A stretch of DNA of 64,000 nucleotides from Vespa crabro (GCF_910589235.1 NC_060974.1:2236003-2300002); one strand, 5' to 3'; shown: positions 49,286-61,122, counted from the first letter of the stretch. Numbers and translations: made by a program. The notes: generated from the letters alone by a model not told the origin.

Positions 49286-52206
49286 ATGCATATTGATTTA
49301 GAATATTAGTAAAAATTTAGAATTAGTTAAATTTAGAATTTGAATTTAGAATTAATGAAACATTTATATTTTTTAACATTAGCATTCTTTCTCTACTATG
49401 CCTTCATGACCGCCTTCTTTTGGTTGAACATCGTGGCTTTTAATATTTGGCGAACAGTTTGGTGAGTAAAAAATATTTCATACATTGTTCATAAAGAATC
49501 AGTTTTACCGAACTAATTTAATAAAAACGATTATATTCTCAGGTTTAAAAATTTCCTAATTAAAGATAGAGTACTTTTTTTTATATATTGTGTTTATGGA
49601 TGGTTCGTACCGATCTGTTTTCTAATATCAGCATTGATCGCTCATCATATTCAAGGGTCTCATTTGAAACCTCATTTTGGCGAATACAGATGTTGGTTTA
49701 ATGGTAATTTATATTACTTAATGTTTCCATTTAATTTCGTATTAATTACATCTCCATTTCTTTCCCCCCCTCCCTTATATATATGTATACATGTTTGATT
49801 TGAAGTAATCTTTCTTTCGAATTCTTTAGGTACATCCGAAGTATGGGTATTTTTTTATGGTCCAATTGCCTTTTTATTGACACTAAATGTTATTTATTTG
49901 GGTCTAACAAGTTGGAGATTATGGCATGAATACCGGGAGTATATTGGAAACAACCTACGAGCATTACGATTTAAATGTTTGCTTTATATAAAGCTTATGC
50001 TTGTTATGGGTATAACATGGATCTTTGAAATATTATCATTCGCTGCTGGGACAACTCAGTGGTATTGGTACGTATATAATCGAATCAACTAAGTTTTTTT
50101 ATTCCTTTATACATATTAGTATAACTCTCACAAATGAAATTTATTTCGTAATACAGAATGAACGATGATCCTTGAAAACGTAAACATCAAACACACACAC
50201 ACACATACATATACATACATACATACATACATGCATGCATGCATGCATACACATACACCAGCAGCAGTGGCAGCACACAATCACGAGAACAAGCAATTAT
50301 TAAAATATAGCCTGTGGCATATACGATCTTCCGTTTTCCTTTGCATTAATAGCGAACGCGGTATATCATATATCTTTTTTTGTTCTTTTTCTTTCATCAT
50401 ATATTTCTTTTGATTTTGTTCTTTTTCTTTCTTCTTTTTCTTTCTTCTTCTTCTTCTTCTTTTTTTTCTATCCATTAAGCGAATGTATGCTATTCTCTCA
50501 AACGTGCCTCGTATATTCTCATTCTATTTTGGGCTTTTATTTCATGCTCGTTCTCCCATTTTATGTATTAGGATACCAACGGACATCCTCAATACGTTGC
50601 AAGGTTTTATAATATTTCTTCTTTTGGTTGTAACACGAAAAAGGGTGAGAAAGCTTTTAGCGAAAAAGAAACCTTGCGGTATAATTTTCCCTAAATCATG
50701 GACAGTTTACGAAGACGAGGAATGTGAGATAGTATTACCAGAAGAATTGGAATTGTCTCAACAAGATTAAGAATATTTAATTTATCTATGACATTATTAG
50801 AATTTAATCGTTCAAAAGACAAAGAAGAAGATAGTATATCGATTTACGATCTCATTCTATTTTAACTATAAACAAAGTTTACAATCGCATTAATTGGAAA
50901 TAATTATCTCAATATCGTAAGGACATAGAAAAGAAATAATATCTAAATTTTCATAATACAAATAAAACTAATCCATATATATCTCCTTAGAATGTATTCA
51001 TGCATATACTTCATATAGTTTAATATAATTTTCTCTGCTTTTGTGAGCGAAGAGATTATTATTGTACAGAAATCTCTGTAAATATTAAGAAATTGTGGAA
51101 AGTCGAAAAAAAAAAGGAAAATAAAATATAAGTACACATATTATTTATTATACCTCTCTATTTGTCCTGTACTGATACCTTTTATTTGAAAAATTGTCAA
51201 TATATGTTAGTGACAAAGAACCAAAATGATAATGGAAAACAGTCTTTAAATCTCTTTAAAGTAAAAAAAACAAAGCATCGACTCATCGAATTTTTTTCTT
51301 TCTTTCACACGATATACATATCGGACTTTGTACGTGCAACAACATTGGACAGGGACTCTGACACAATCGAACGACTCATCGTCAACGCGATGAGAATATT
51401 AAAAAAAAACTTATAAATTGAAACGTAATACTTATGTATAAATAAATAAATCTGACGAATCAAAAAATGATATAATATAGAGATTTCTTTTTGTGTTGTT
51501 GACGCATATGCTATTACATATATTGATTATAAAACGTTCGGTTCGACTCTAGCATTGCTGTAGTCGCATAAGTATCATTTACGATACGTTACAAAAAGGA
51601 AGCGTTTGTACTACCTATTAACAAAGAGGTATGCGAGGGCGGCAGTGAAGTTACTCGTCGTATCAATGTAGAAGACTCATTCTGTTAATATGATAAAGAA
51701 CGATCTAATCTAATCACAGAAGATGCTTTATTCGTTTTTAACCATCGTTCACACGTAATGCAAATACTATTTTTTTTATCTTCTAACTTATAATTATATT
51801 ACTTCTTTTATCATATTTATTCGTATGTTTTTACAAACGATTATCATTTACTTATTTCATTTATATAAAATATCTGGAACAATGATACAATCATGACAAA
51901 CGAATGAATTAACGTATAAAGAAATAACGTCATACATAGATATGTAGAAAAATCAGAAAATAAAGATGCGATTAATAAATAAAACATTTTCTAATTCTTT
52001 GAAACCTTCGTTCATTCGGCGAATTTGTATATTTGACTTTAAATGGAGTTTCTTTATTAAGATGCGTTCAGTGTGAACTGACCTTAAATTTTTGCAATAG
52101 TGTGCAGACTCCTTAATGCGACAGAGGCGCGCGCGCATACATAAACACGTACAGAAGCATATACAGAGGGTTCACGAAAGGGGCTGGAGGGAGAGAGAGG
52201 AAGAGA

Positions 52207-52257
<51 letters not shown>

Positions 52258-52727
52258 AATTAACGCATAGAGGGGGAAGTAGGATAGCGTATAAGAGAAA
52301 TAAAGTAAGGAAGAGCACAAGGAGAAACGAGAATGGATAAAGAGATAAAGAGGAGGAGAAGTAAAAGAAGGAGAAAACGACGACGAGTATGGATGGGCAG
52401 GGGTAGGTTTCTTTGCAGGCAGTACTAGCGACAGACAGGTATGGCAAAGCGAAGATGATTCCAATGTATTGCCTTATTCGCGCTTACGTGTGTACAGACC
52501 TTAAACGTCCTGTAAAAGAGAGTGGAAATCAATATTTCATCAATTTACATATATACTTCCGTGGAACATCTTCGAGAAACTTATTGCACGTTGAAAATGT
52601 TGAATTAATGGAGGGACAAGAAAGGAACCGAAGGTGATGATAATAAAGGAAGAAAGAAAAAAGGAATAGAAAAAGTGAGAAAGATAGAGAGAAAGTGTGC
52701 ACTCCTTCGTTTGTGTGTGTAAAATAC

Positions 52728-52758
<31 letters not shown>

Positions 52759-55700
52759 GGGGGACAATACGGGAGTGACATGTATCTTGCAACGGCGTTT
52801 CTTCTCATATCATTCCTAGCGAGTCATTCAAGATTCGCCGGTGGAAATACAAATGCCAAAATAAATGCAGTAAAGATTGCAAAGTGTTGCGAACTCAGTG
52901 AACTTCTTTTGGACGACACGTGCACACCATTATCAGTGACAAACGAAACGAAACCATGGCAACCAGAATATACAGAAGACAAAGACTCAGATTTTTCGTT
53001 ACGAAATCAAGTCACACCAGATTATCGTTTTGGATTACCTAAATGTCATAGTAATGAACATCAATGGCATGTATATTATTATCCTTCCGGGCCAGACAGA
53101 TTGGCTATTGTATTGCCCTTTGGCAAACTTAGACATTATATCGATGATCTCAAGAAAGAAACAATCAGAAATGGAGAAGAGGTCATAGAACCGTTCAGAT
53201 TTGATGACGGAGAAGAAGGGACCAAATCCATTCACTATGATTATTCTTTTGGGAAATATTGTGCCGACAAAGCTGTCCTAAGTAGAGATCATTTGGTTGC
53301 TACCTATGCTATGATATGTGTACCTGAGGTACCTGTTCAATGGACAGATGCCAATTACTTGATGAAACATGCTATTGATCCTGCCTTTCGTGCCATATCC
53401 ATAGCAGCATATCTTGTTGTCGCAGTAATTTATTTTGTTCTACCGCAATTGCGAGATCTTGTAGGTAATATGATAACTAGTATGACATTGTGCCTTATAA
53501 CAAATCAATGTGCTTCGACAGTAAGAATATTCACTGAACTTGGTAGTCATGTTAGTTTTATGATAGCTGGTGAGTTTAAAATCAACTAAATGTAGAATTT
53601 CAATAAAATATAGTTTCTACTTAATTTTCTTTGATTTTTTTTCAGATACAGTTGCATATGTGTCTTTATTAGCAGCTTTCTTTTGGCTCAATGCTTTGGG
53701 CTATTACGTTTGGAATACATTTAGATCTCGCAATGTATTTTTGCGTATAACTGATGGAAGAAAATATTGTTACTATTCCACATATGTTTGGATATCAACT
53801 ATTGCTATTGCTGGAACTGCTATTTTTGCACATTTTGCATTAGAAATTGACAAACCATCTATAGGTGGTACAGTATACCCCGCTCAAGAAACTGTTGGTT
53901 GGCTAGCTCTTTCAGTATTATTTATGTCTATTATTCTTACAATAATAGTTGATTTTTCCTTTGTTTTAACAACAGCAAACAGAATTAAAAGAATGAGTAC
54001 ATATGGCAGAATTCATCATAAAATGAAATACAGTTTCAGAATGTTTGTTTTTCTATTCGCAATAATGAGCATTAGTTGGATCTCTTTATTACTGTCAGGA
54101 TTAAAATATGAAGCTTTAGCATATTGCCACATTGTTGTTAATTTGTTACAAGCAATTTTTGTACTTTATATATGCGTATTTGGTCAAAAAAGAGTCACAT
54201 TTTTACTTGGGAAAACATGCAATTGTTGTAATAATGGAGAAAATATTGAAGGCCTTGATTGGGGAGAAGAGATGACAGCAATAAATGCAGGTTATTAAAG
54301 TGCACTTATATCTTATAAATAACTCTGACTGAATGTCTAAATAAGACATATCTAATATTTAATATCAATTAAACTTAAATAGTATTATAATATTTGATAT
54401 CTTGTAAATTATATATGCCTTAAATCAAATAGATTTGTATATATAATCAAAATCTGTTAATTAATAATATAATACAATTTTATAAATATATATTACCTAG
54501 TAAAGTATTAATACCTATATTCGGTATATAGTCAAAGTTAACTATGAAATAGTTAATCTCTATGTTTTCAAAATATTTATGTAATATTTGTTTGTATAAT
54601 ATGGCAATTTTTGTATAAAAAAAAGAATCGTTTTATATAAATATTCATGCATACTCATAATTAAATATACTATCTTACATAATCTAATTATATCCTGATA
54701 TTATATTTCTAAAACTTACCTGACCAAATAGTCCACCTTCTAGCCGATGTAACAAATTAGATAGTTGACAGCGTACTACCAAATGGCAATCATCCATCAC
54801 AGTATTAAAGAAGCGTCTGGTTGGTAGAAGAGCCTCCAGATCAATGATCAGTTCCAAGAACCTTTCACAATAACGTATTTTGTCAGGGAAAACAGGTTCT
54901 GTAATAATGTATTTAATGTTATATTGTTCCTAAATATATACTAACATATATATATATCAAAATATAAGAAAAGATAGCAACACGAGTTCCTAAAGGCAAA
55001 AATGGTATATGTATGCCTCTATATACAATTGACATAAGGACAAATTTCTTTATACACAACATGTAATTGTTAATGTATTAAAATATTATTTGATCATCAA
55101 TATTTTTGTCCTACAAGAGGTCATTGCTTACCTTTTTTCCTGTCAGGAACTCGTGCATCAATTACCTTCAAGTGGAATTGTTTCTAATATGGTCATAAAT
55201 TTGATCATTAGTCTATGCAAAAATTTACGTTCCCATTCTAGTTTTTCTTTCAACTCAGGATTATCTTTTTTTCTTATAACCTTCCAGTATTTTCTCCATT
55301 TTGGATATTTTTTAAATTCTAATTCTCTACGTCCCTCTTGTAATGAAATCCACATAGACAACGATACCAATCTCTTTACTTCCTCTCTAACTAATGGTAC
55401 TTCCATAGAATTAAAGCAATGATTCAAAAAGACAATAAGAGCGGTTTGTTCCTTAAGATCAAAATCCATTATACTCTCTTCTAAGCATGCTTCAAGAACT
55501 TTTTGAAAAAATCCTGCGAATTGAGTAGGATTCTTCTCGAATGCCTCCCAAACTTGTACGCGCTCTCGAAATTTCTCATTGACCATAACAACGATAGACA
55601 TAGTATGAGCACGTGTAGCAGTTTCTACATGATAATTTGGCCAAAGAAAATTTTCCAAATATTGACTGAATTCTAGCATCATAATGCGCCGAATTGAAAA

Positions 55701-56034
55701 CTTCGAAGCACATATTTCTTGAATATAAATGTCATCTACTATTTGAGAATTAAATGAAAGATGTATATCTGTAGTATGCGGTGCCCAATACTTGTTGGCC
55801 AACTGTGAAATAAACCAAAAATTTTATCGTTTCAGATTGTATTATATATAATTAATTAAGTTATAAAAAAACGAGTATTATTTATTTAAACGAACGCAAT
55901 CTTAAAAACGAAACTCTGAAACAATAAAATAAAATGATTAAATGAAATACCTGAGTTATTTTATCTGCATTAATCTGTTCAACCGTTGGTGCAGGATTAT
56001 TACTTTTGATGGGAGGACCATTTTGATTTTCCAT
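40055..56034 (-). CDS. AQR: Intron-binding spliceosomal helicase Aquarius (IBP160)
   Basis: Fifteen exons, 5' to 3': 55951-56034, 55166-55802, 54720-54898, 44590-44703, 44381-44484, 44174-44285, 43867-44080, 43749-43797, 43432-43667, 42923-43310, 42582-42830, 42124-42481, 41754-42019, 40493-41627 and 40055-40378. They sum to 1482 aa; human AQR is about 1485. The N-terminal ARM-like repeats are recognisable (IMMLEFSQYLENFLW, DLEALLPTRRFFNT), then MPLYPTEDIIWNE and GEGCLALPKLNLQFLT. The SF1 helicase core has GPPGTGKTDVA (Walker A), EESAQ (motif II), GDHHQLPPV (motif III), QGRARPS, TVDKYQGQQNDY and AMSRARLGLY (motif VI). Aquarius binds the intron upstream of the branch point in activated spliceosomes; this is family knowledge. 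Intron 3 is about 10 kb and holds two GPCR genes on the other strand. The exon 11 donor is unusual (AA|GTTCGT). The tail carries a Glu run and a Glu-Gln repeat. Confidence 0.96.
40168..40276. repeat. Coding (TTCTTG)n / (TTC)n microsatellite in AQR last exon
   Basis: About 13 hexanucleotide units, followed by about 10 trinucleotide units. Read on the minus strand it gives a poly-Glu run of about 10 and about 13 Glu-Gln dipeptides near the AQR C-terminus. Human AQR has a Glu-rich acidic tail at the same place but not this dipeptide array. Confidence 0.9.
45431..45494. repeat. 64-base poly-A tract
   Basis: Uninterrupted A run in the AQR intron. Such a length may be an assembly-sensitive value. 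No retroposed sequence is recognisable immediately before it. Confidence 0.85.
45774..45860. repeat. (AT)n microsatellite, about 85 bp
   Basis: Near-perfect dinucleotide run in the AQR intron. Confidence 0.9.
48532..50770 (+). CDS. Methuselah-like class B GPCR, nested in AQR intron (first copy)
   Basis: Six exons (48532-48818, 48944-49239, 49383-49461, 49543-49703, 49830-50067, 50572-50770) give 419 aa. A signal peptide (residues about 8-32) precedes a short Cys-containing ectodomain of about 110 residues. Seven membrane segments follow, including FFILSMISAIFLIATLMIYL (TM1), FFLYYAFMTAFFWLNIVAF (TM3), GWFVPICFLISAL (TM4), FYGPIAFLLTLNVIYL (TM5), a TM6 with MGITWIFEI and a TM7 with DILNTLQGFIIFLLL. 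The FWLN in TM3, the Y/G-P in TM5, the TWxFE of TM6 and the LNTLQG of TM7 are Methuselah-family signatures. The ectodomain is shorter than in Drosophila Mth. Mth receptors affect stress resistance, lifespan and secretion in flies. The intron before the last exon is about 500 bp with CA/GCAT repeats. Confidence 0.88.
50771..52779. other. Spacer between the two nested GPCR genes
   Basis: Holds the 3' UTR of the first receptor and the 5' region of the second. GC rises from about 52100 onward with (GA)n tracts at about 52205-52254 and 52733-52757; this is likely the promoter and leader of the second receptor. Frames open through the (GA)n runs are artefacts of the repeat. Confidence 0.55.
52205..52254. 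repeat. (GA)n microsatellite
   Basis: Dinucleotide run upstream of the second nested GPCR. GAGA-factor-type sites are possible in insects, but none is demonstrated here. Confidence 0.85.
52780..54298 (+). CDS. Methuselah-like class B GPCR, nested in AQR intron (Mthl5-like)
   Basis: Two exons (52780-53569, 53646-54298) give 480 aa. A signal peptide (about residues 1-21) leads an ectodomain of about 200 residues with a CC pair near residue 36, CTPL, a K-C-H and other Cys. Seven membrane segments follow: ISIAAYLVVAVIYFVLPQL (TM1), TSMTLCLITNQC (TM2), YVSLLAAFFWLNALGYYVW (TM3), WISTIAIAGTAIFAHFAL (TM4), WLALSVLFMSIILTIIVDF (TM5), FVFLFAIMSISWISLLL (TM6) and HIVVNLLQAIFVLYI (TM7). FWLN and VNLLQ mark the Mth family. 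Large exons and the ectodomain suggest the Mthl5 branch, a guess from memory. Only one intron, against five in the neighbouring receptor, so the two are not a recent tandem duplication. Confidence 0.88.
54299..54719. other. End of AQR intron 3, right of the nested GPCRs
   Basis: 3' UTR of the second receptor, AT-rich, reaching to within a few hundred bases of AQR exon 3 on the opposite strand. Nothing else seen. Confidence 0.5.
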
Positions 56035-56791
56035 TTTTGATCATTAATATTTTTGTTTCCTATACTTTTTTACAACATAACACAAAATATCATCCAGTAT
56101 ATAAACTCAGCAGCATGAACGTTACTGCACTTAACACAAACACTACACGTTTTAATTGGTTATATGCATATACCACACAATCATGTAATTCAAAATAACA
56201 TTTCCAATGTTATATCAATTATATTTTTTAAATTTATCAACATTTTTGTTATCTTTTTTCAAGATATTAATATATAATTAATTTAATAACCACACATATC
56301 ATTTTTAAAATTACATCAAACTACTTATCCACGGAACTTGCTGATACTTGATAAACATGGTAGTAGATGGAATAAATTTAATATTACGTCGTTGATGTTG
56401 TTGTCAGTACCTTTAATTGGTTAAAGTAATTTTCATGCATTGTCGTTGGTACAATGATTTTTGATATTTAAATTTAAAATTGATTATAAAATTCAATCGT
56501 TTAATTTTTAATCATTATCGTATTAATAATGTTATGTTACACAGTCTATCTAGATTAAATTTAATCAATGATCAACCATTAATGCGCCATATTTGAATTT
56601 CCCTCCATTCGAAAGACGTGAAAATATCCATGTAATATTTGTATAAGGTATTTATATAAGGTATTTGCGAATCAATTTTCTATTATTTATTCGTTTACTG
56701 TGAGAATTTTAATTATTTTAACGAATAAATAGTGTATATATATGATTCTGTAAAAGTAATTAGAAATAGTTGTCAAAGAAACACGTACAGC
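56035..56791. other. Divergent promoter region AQR / SMUG1
   Basis: 757 bp between opposed start codons. Contains ATTGG (CCAAT-type) boxes near 56155 and 56416, without a clear TATA arrangement. Both genes are housekeeping, consistent with a shared promoter region. Confidence 0.5.
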
Positions 56792-57847
56792 ATGCCTCCT
56801 AAAAAAAGAAATTATTCTGAATGTGATAATTCATCTAAAAATCCAAATTCAAAAAAATTAAAGTTATCAATGTCTGATAGTAGTCCTGATGATGCTAAAT
56901 CATCTGAAAATATAACAGAAATTCCAAATAGTACAGATCATTCATCAACATTATCATCTGTGCAATTGCCAGTTCCTGAAAAACTGTTATTAATTGAACA
57001 AGAACTATGTCAAAGACTACAAACTATAAAGTTTCCTTCAAACGTTGCATATGTTTATAATCCAATCATCTATGCATTTGAGGTACATGCAATGTACGTT
57101 CAAACCTATTGTAATGGACCTAAAAAGATTTTATTTCTTGGAATGAATCCTGGTCCATGGGGTATGTCACAAACAGGTGTACCATTTGGCGAAATTAGTA
57201 TAGTTCGTGACTGGCTAAAACTTCACGGTTTTATTGGGAAACCTCCTCGAGAACAACCAGATAGAAAAGTAACAGGGTTTGATTGTAAACGTAGTGAAAT
57301 TAGTGGTAAAAGACTTTGGGGCCTTTTCAAAGAAATGTGCGGATCCCCACAAAATTTATTTAAACATTCTTATATACATAATTATTGTCCTATTGCTTTA
57401 ATGGATCGTAAGGGCCGAAACATCACACCTGCAGAATTAAAGGCAATATTTACTCTCTTTCTTTCTATTATTTTTATATACTTACAAAATATTTTTTGCA
57501 GGGTGAAGAACAAAAATTAATACATGAATTGTGTGATCAGGCATTGTCAAAAATTATTAAATTGCTGGATATAAAGATTATAGTTGGTATAGGAAGATTT
57601 GCAGAAAAAAGAGCACAAACAGTAGTAAGTGCGGATAATTTATCTGCACAGGTAATAAAAACCATTATTTAAGAATCACTTTATATATATTCTCTCTGTG
57701 TTATTTTATATTTTATGTAATTAATTACTATTTTAGGTTCTATGGATTACTCATCCTAGTCCAAGATCTGTAGGAAATCAAAACTGGGATCAAAAAACTA
57801 AACAAAGATTACACGATCTTGGATTAGCAGAATATTTTAGTAATTAA
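56792..57847 (+). CDS. SMUG1: Single-strand selective monofunctional uracil-DNA glycosylase
   Basis: Three exons (56792-57442, 57502-57651, 57737-57847) give 303 aa. A Lys/Ser-rich head of about 70 residues precedes the SMUG fold. ILFLGMNPGPWGM carries the catalytic loop with the Asn. GVPFGE, VTGFDCKRSE, SGKRLWGLF and NYCPI follow. The second active-site loop is WITHPSPRS with the key His. SMUG1 removes uracil and 5-hydroxymethyluracil from DNA in the nucleus; this is family knowledge. The first intron (57443-57501, 59 bp) appears to begin with GC rather than GT (AAG|GCAATA) and ends in GCAG; retaining it would add a premature stop. Start: first in-frame ATG after an upstream open stretch that has no ATG. 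Confidence 0.94.
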
Positions 57848-58039
57848 ACAATTGTGTTATTACAATAAGTACAATAAATACATATAAGAAACATTTTTTA
57901 TCTGTAGTATGGACTAACATATATGGTTATAAAAAGTTATTTTCTTCTTATAAACAATAGGAGATACATTTCTATGTTATGTATTAACTATTTGTACTTT
58001 AAGACTTGTATTATTGTTTTTATTAATTTTAATATCACT

Positions 58040-58534
58040 ATGAATGCTGTTGCATGGATGGACATTGCCTTAAAAAAAGCTGCGGCTTCACTAAAAGTTG
58101 GTGAAGTTCCGGTTGGATGTTTATTTATATATAATAATGAAATAATTGCAGAAAGTAATAATACTGTTAATGAAACTTGTAACGCAACTAGACATGCTGA
58201 AATGAATTGCATTGATCAAGTTTTAGTATTCTGTAAAGAAAGATGTTTAGATTATAAAGAAGTTTTTTCTAACATTGATATTATTGTTACTGTAGAACCA
58301 TGTATAATGTGTACATCTGCATTATATCAATTACGAGTACGCAGTATTATTTATGGCTGTAGAAATGACAGGTTTGGAGGATGTGTGAGTGTTTTCAAAG
58401 TATCCAATGTTTATGATACCAAAGTAACAATAATGGGAGATATAAAAAGTAAAGAAGCAATAAATTTACTTAAAAATTTTTACGAAGGTACAAATCCAAA
58501 TGCACCAGAATGTAAAGCTAAAAAAAAGTTATAA
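58040..58534 (+). CDS. ADAT2: tRNA-specific adenosine deaminase 2 (ADAT2)
   Basis: Single exon, 164 aa from the ATG at 58040. The deaminase zinc site is complete: RHAEMNCID (His and the proton-shuttle Glu) and VEPCIMC (two Cys). EVPVGC, YGCRNDRFGGCVSV and NPNAPECK also match ADAT2 closely. ADAT2 with ADAT3 converts A34 to inosine in tRNA anticodons; this is family knowledge. Upstream in-frame ATGs exist (57923 and 57974), but the extra residues are hydrophobic, unlike any ADAT2, so the downstream start is preferred. It lies only 192 bp after the SMUG1 stop on the same strand. Confidence 0.95.
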   Translation: MNAVAWMDIALKKAAASLKVGEVPVGCLFIYNNEIIAESNNTVNETCNATRHAEMNCIDQVLVFCKERCLDYKEVFSNIDIIVTVEPCIMCTSALYQLRVRSIIYGCRNDRFGGCVSVFKVSNVYDTKVTIMGDIKSKEAINLLKNFYEGTNPNAPECKAKKKL

Positions 58535-58724
58535 AATAAAAAATTGAAAATCAATAATAAAAAATTATGATATTGAGTTTGATTGTATACTTTTTTCATT
58601 GTTTTTCTATATATTACGATGCATCTAATAATATAAGTGATAACTATTATTATTTTAATATGTTCTCATACTTGTTTGTGCATTTTATGATTTTATTAAA
58701 AATTACTGTATGTATTAAATGTTA

Positions 58725-60350
58725 TTAAATACACCATGTATGATCCAATGCACATTTTCCTTGATACCATCTTATAAGTAACTGATTTCGTAGTGTATAA
58801 TCTTTCAATGCCATTCCGTCGATCTAAAAAATAATATCACATAAAAAATTAATAAATATAAATCATATTTTTTTTAAAGTGACTTTTATAGTGACTTTTT
58901 CTAGAACTTACTATAGAAGGTGGAAAGATCCTTTGAAAATCCATTCTGTTTTGATGTTCTTTATAACTTTGAGATAAAATAATCTTAATCTCTGGCGTGA
59001 AACATGGATTACAAAGTTGACATTCTATTACAAAACAATCTTTGCAATTTGCACAAAATTTTGGTAATACTACTAAATTTTTAGTTGCAACTTCCATTTC
59101 ATATCCCAGCTTATTTCTGTAGTGTAAATATTTGATTTAAAAATAAATTTTATTTTGTATATGAAAACTTTAAATAATTTATTAAAAAATACAAATGACC
59201 TTGTTTCAAAATTATTCTCTTTAATCCTTTGACCAATACCAACGAGTGCAAATAAATTAAATAAAACTTGCTCATAAAGTAATTGATTAGGTGGATAGTG
59301 TGCAGAAGATAAATTTGGAGACATATTTGCTTCCATTGTATATACATTCAAATCTTCATCAAGTGTGAAATCGAATCTGACCAATTCAAAATAATTTCTT
59401 CCACCGCCGAAACGTTGAATTGCTTCTTTTATTTGGCCTTCTTTCATTAATGCCACTTCTCTGATTGCCTCGTGTATATTGCTCCATATTTTTTGAGGAT
59501 CTTTTCCTTTTGATGTTATATATGCATCCAATGAATCTTTCATTGAAAATCCAAAACGAATATAATAGTTTTTTAAAGATGGTACTTCCCAAATAGGTCG
59601 ATAATCGTCACCAATAACATACTTATCTAAATTATTGCTATCAAATGGATAATATTCTATTGGACAAAATCTAAGTAAAACATCTCCTTTGTAAACATAT
59701 AGTCTTAGTGGATCAATTGATGTAATTACAGTATAAATGCCTATATCAAACTTATAATTATCAATTAGGTATGGCCGATCTATAAATTCTTGGACAAAAA
59801 AATCTGTATCAGTTAAATTCATATCACTAATCTTAATAACTTTGATACCACGATGACCATTAGACTTTTTAACAAAATATTTGTGCGGATACAAAGTGGC
59901 ATATGTGAGAAAAAAATCTTTATCCTTTGGCATCTTAAATGCTTTAGGTATATAGCGACCTTCAGATGTTGATAAATGTCCTTTGTTTGTAATATAACCA
60001 CAACCAGGAAAATGATTTATACGTTGATGAGGTTGCAAATTTTTTAAAACCGGTGCTAATGTTACGAATGGGTATTCATGCGACCATAAAAGATCCCATT
60101 GAGTTTCATTAGTAGTAGGTTTAAAACCTAAACGTTCTAATACTATTAATATATGCTTTAAATGTTCAGTGGTATTGGATTTATTATGAATTAAAAATGT
60201 TGGTTTTTTCTCTGTAACTTGGACTATTTGTTTATACGTCCTTTTAATATGTGACTGATTATATAGAAAGTAGGATATGCCAATTAATAATGTTAATCCT
60301 GTAGCAAAGTAAAAAAACATTTGGAATATTAATTTTAACTTTTCACTCAT
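58725..60350 (-). CDS. TTLL15-like membrane-anchored tubulin-tyrosine-ligase family protein
   Basis: Three coding exons, 5' to 3': 59200-60350, 58912-59116 and 58725-58823. They give 484 aa. A membrane anchor at about residues 8-30 (FQMFFYFATGLTLLIGISYF) precedes the TTL domain: WDLLWSHEYPF, NHFPGCGYITNKGHL, YFVKKSNGHRGIKVI, FVQEFIDRPYLID, YKFDIGIYTVITS, VRFDFTLDE and EANMSPNL. A Cys-rich tail (FCANCKDCFVIECQLCNPC) follows. Membrane anchor, domain and Cys tail together match the invertebrate TTLL15 group. Two usual TTLL positions differ: the VKP is VKK and KFDLR is KFDIG. ATP-grasp ligands otherwise look present. Catalytic status is uncertain. A leader exon is likely, since an acceptor (TTTTTTTCAG) lies just upstream of the ATG. 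Confidence 0.85.
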
Positions 60351-61122
60351 TATGTTCCCACGTTTCTCCTGCTGAAAAAAATTAATATTTTTATACATTA
60401 TTTTTTAATGCCATAAATATAATTATAATTATATTAAAATTAATAAATTATAATGTATATTAACCTTTTTTTTATTCTTCTTTTTTTTCTTAAGCTTCAT
60501 TGTGTTTGATGTTAAATGATCCTCAGTACGGATCAACATTTGGTTTACGTGACATTTAAAGGTGTTTGAGACGAATAGAATGCACGATGAAAAAGTACCG
60601 TTTTAATGTATTCCCCTCTCTTGTTAGTATGTCACGTATGTATCATGTTAGAAAAATATGTTCTGATATTCAATAGACAACATTTGTAAGAATTAAATGA
60701 ATAATTTCTTCTTGTAATTTGATCCTTTCTCTTGATATAATGTTTTAAAAGCAATTTTGATATTACTATAAGTAAATATTTTCTGAACAATGTTTGTGTA
60801 TCATAGATATTAGTTAATATTAGTTATTTGTATTCGAAATCATACTTATATTTTGTTATTCAGGAATAATATACGAACCAAAAAATATAATTTATTATAT
60901 AAAATACATAATTTTTATATGTATATATAGAAATAGTTTTCTTTATTTCAATAAATCATGTTAATTTATTTAAAAATTTTCAAAAAAACAACTAGCGCCC
61001 TTTTCTTTCGCGCCTTGAAAATACATTGAAATGAGAACATATGTTCAAGAAACATTCGATTGAGAACCCTGTTCTTTACATTTAGAGATTTCAACGAAGA
61101 AGGATCTCGATTTATTAACAAA
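60351..61122. other. Divergent region TTLL15-like / RpS29
   Basis: Contains 5' leader sequence of the TTLL gene (left) and the RpS29 promoter (right), including a 5'-TOP-like pyrimidine tract. Otherwise AT-rich. Confidence 0.55.
60998..61009 (+). promoter_or_regulatory. 5'-TOP / TCT-type initiator of RpS29
   Basis: CCCTTTTCTTTC, about 115-125 bp upstream of the RpS29 ATG, is an oligopyrimidine tract of the kind that starts ribosomal-protein mRNAs in animals (TCT initiator). The flanking GCGC pairs stand out in the AT-rich surroundings. Confidence 0.5.

Noticed and set aside
51162..51416. 84-codon + strand frame after the first nested GPCR
   Set aside because: No homology I recognise and no splice signals tying it to a gene. 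Probably 3' UTR or intron sequence.
51530..51565. GGTTCGACTC string resembling a tRNA T-arm
   Set aside because: The flanking bases do not pair into a T stem or acceptor stem and no A box lies upstream.
52084..52808. Ser/Leu-rich and Arg/Glu-rich frames on both strands
   Set aside because: They come from (GA)n/(CT)n tracts upstream of the second nested receptor and have no conserved content.
55158..56034. Separate short gene upstream of the GPCRs
   Set aside because: Its sequence is the Aquarius N-terminus and joins in phase through exon 3 to the helicase exons at 40-44.6 kb.
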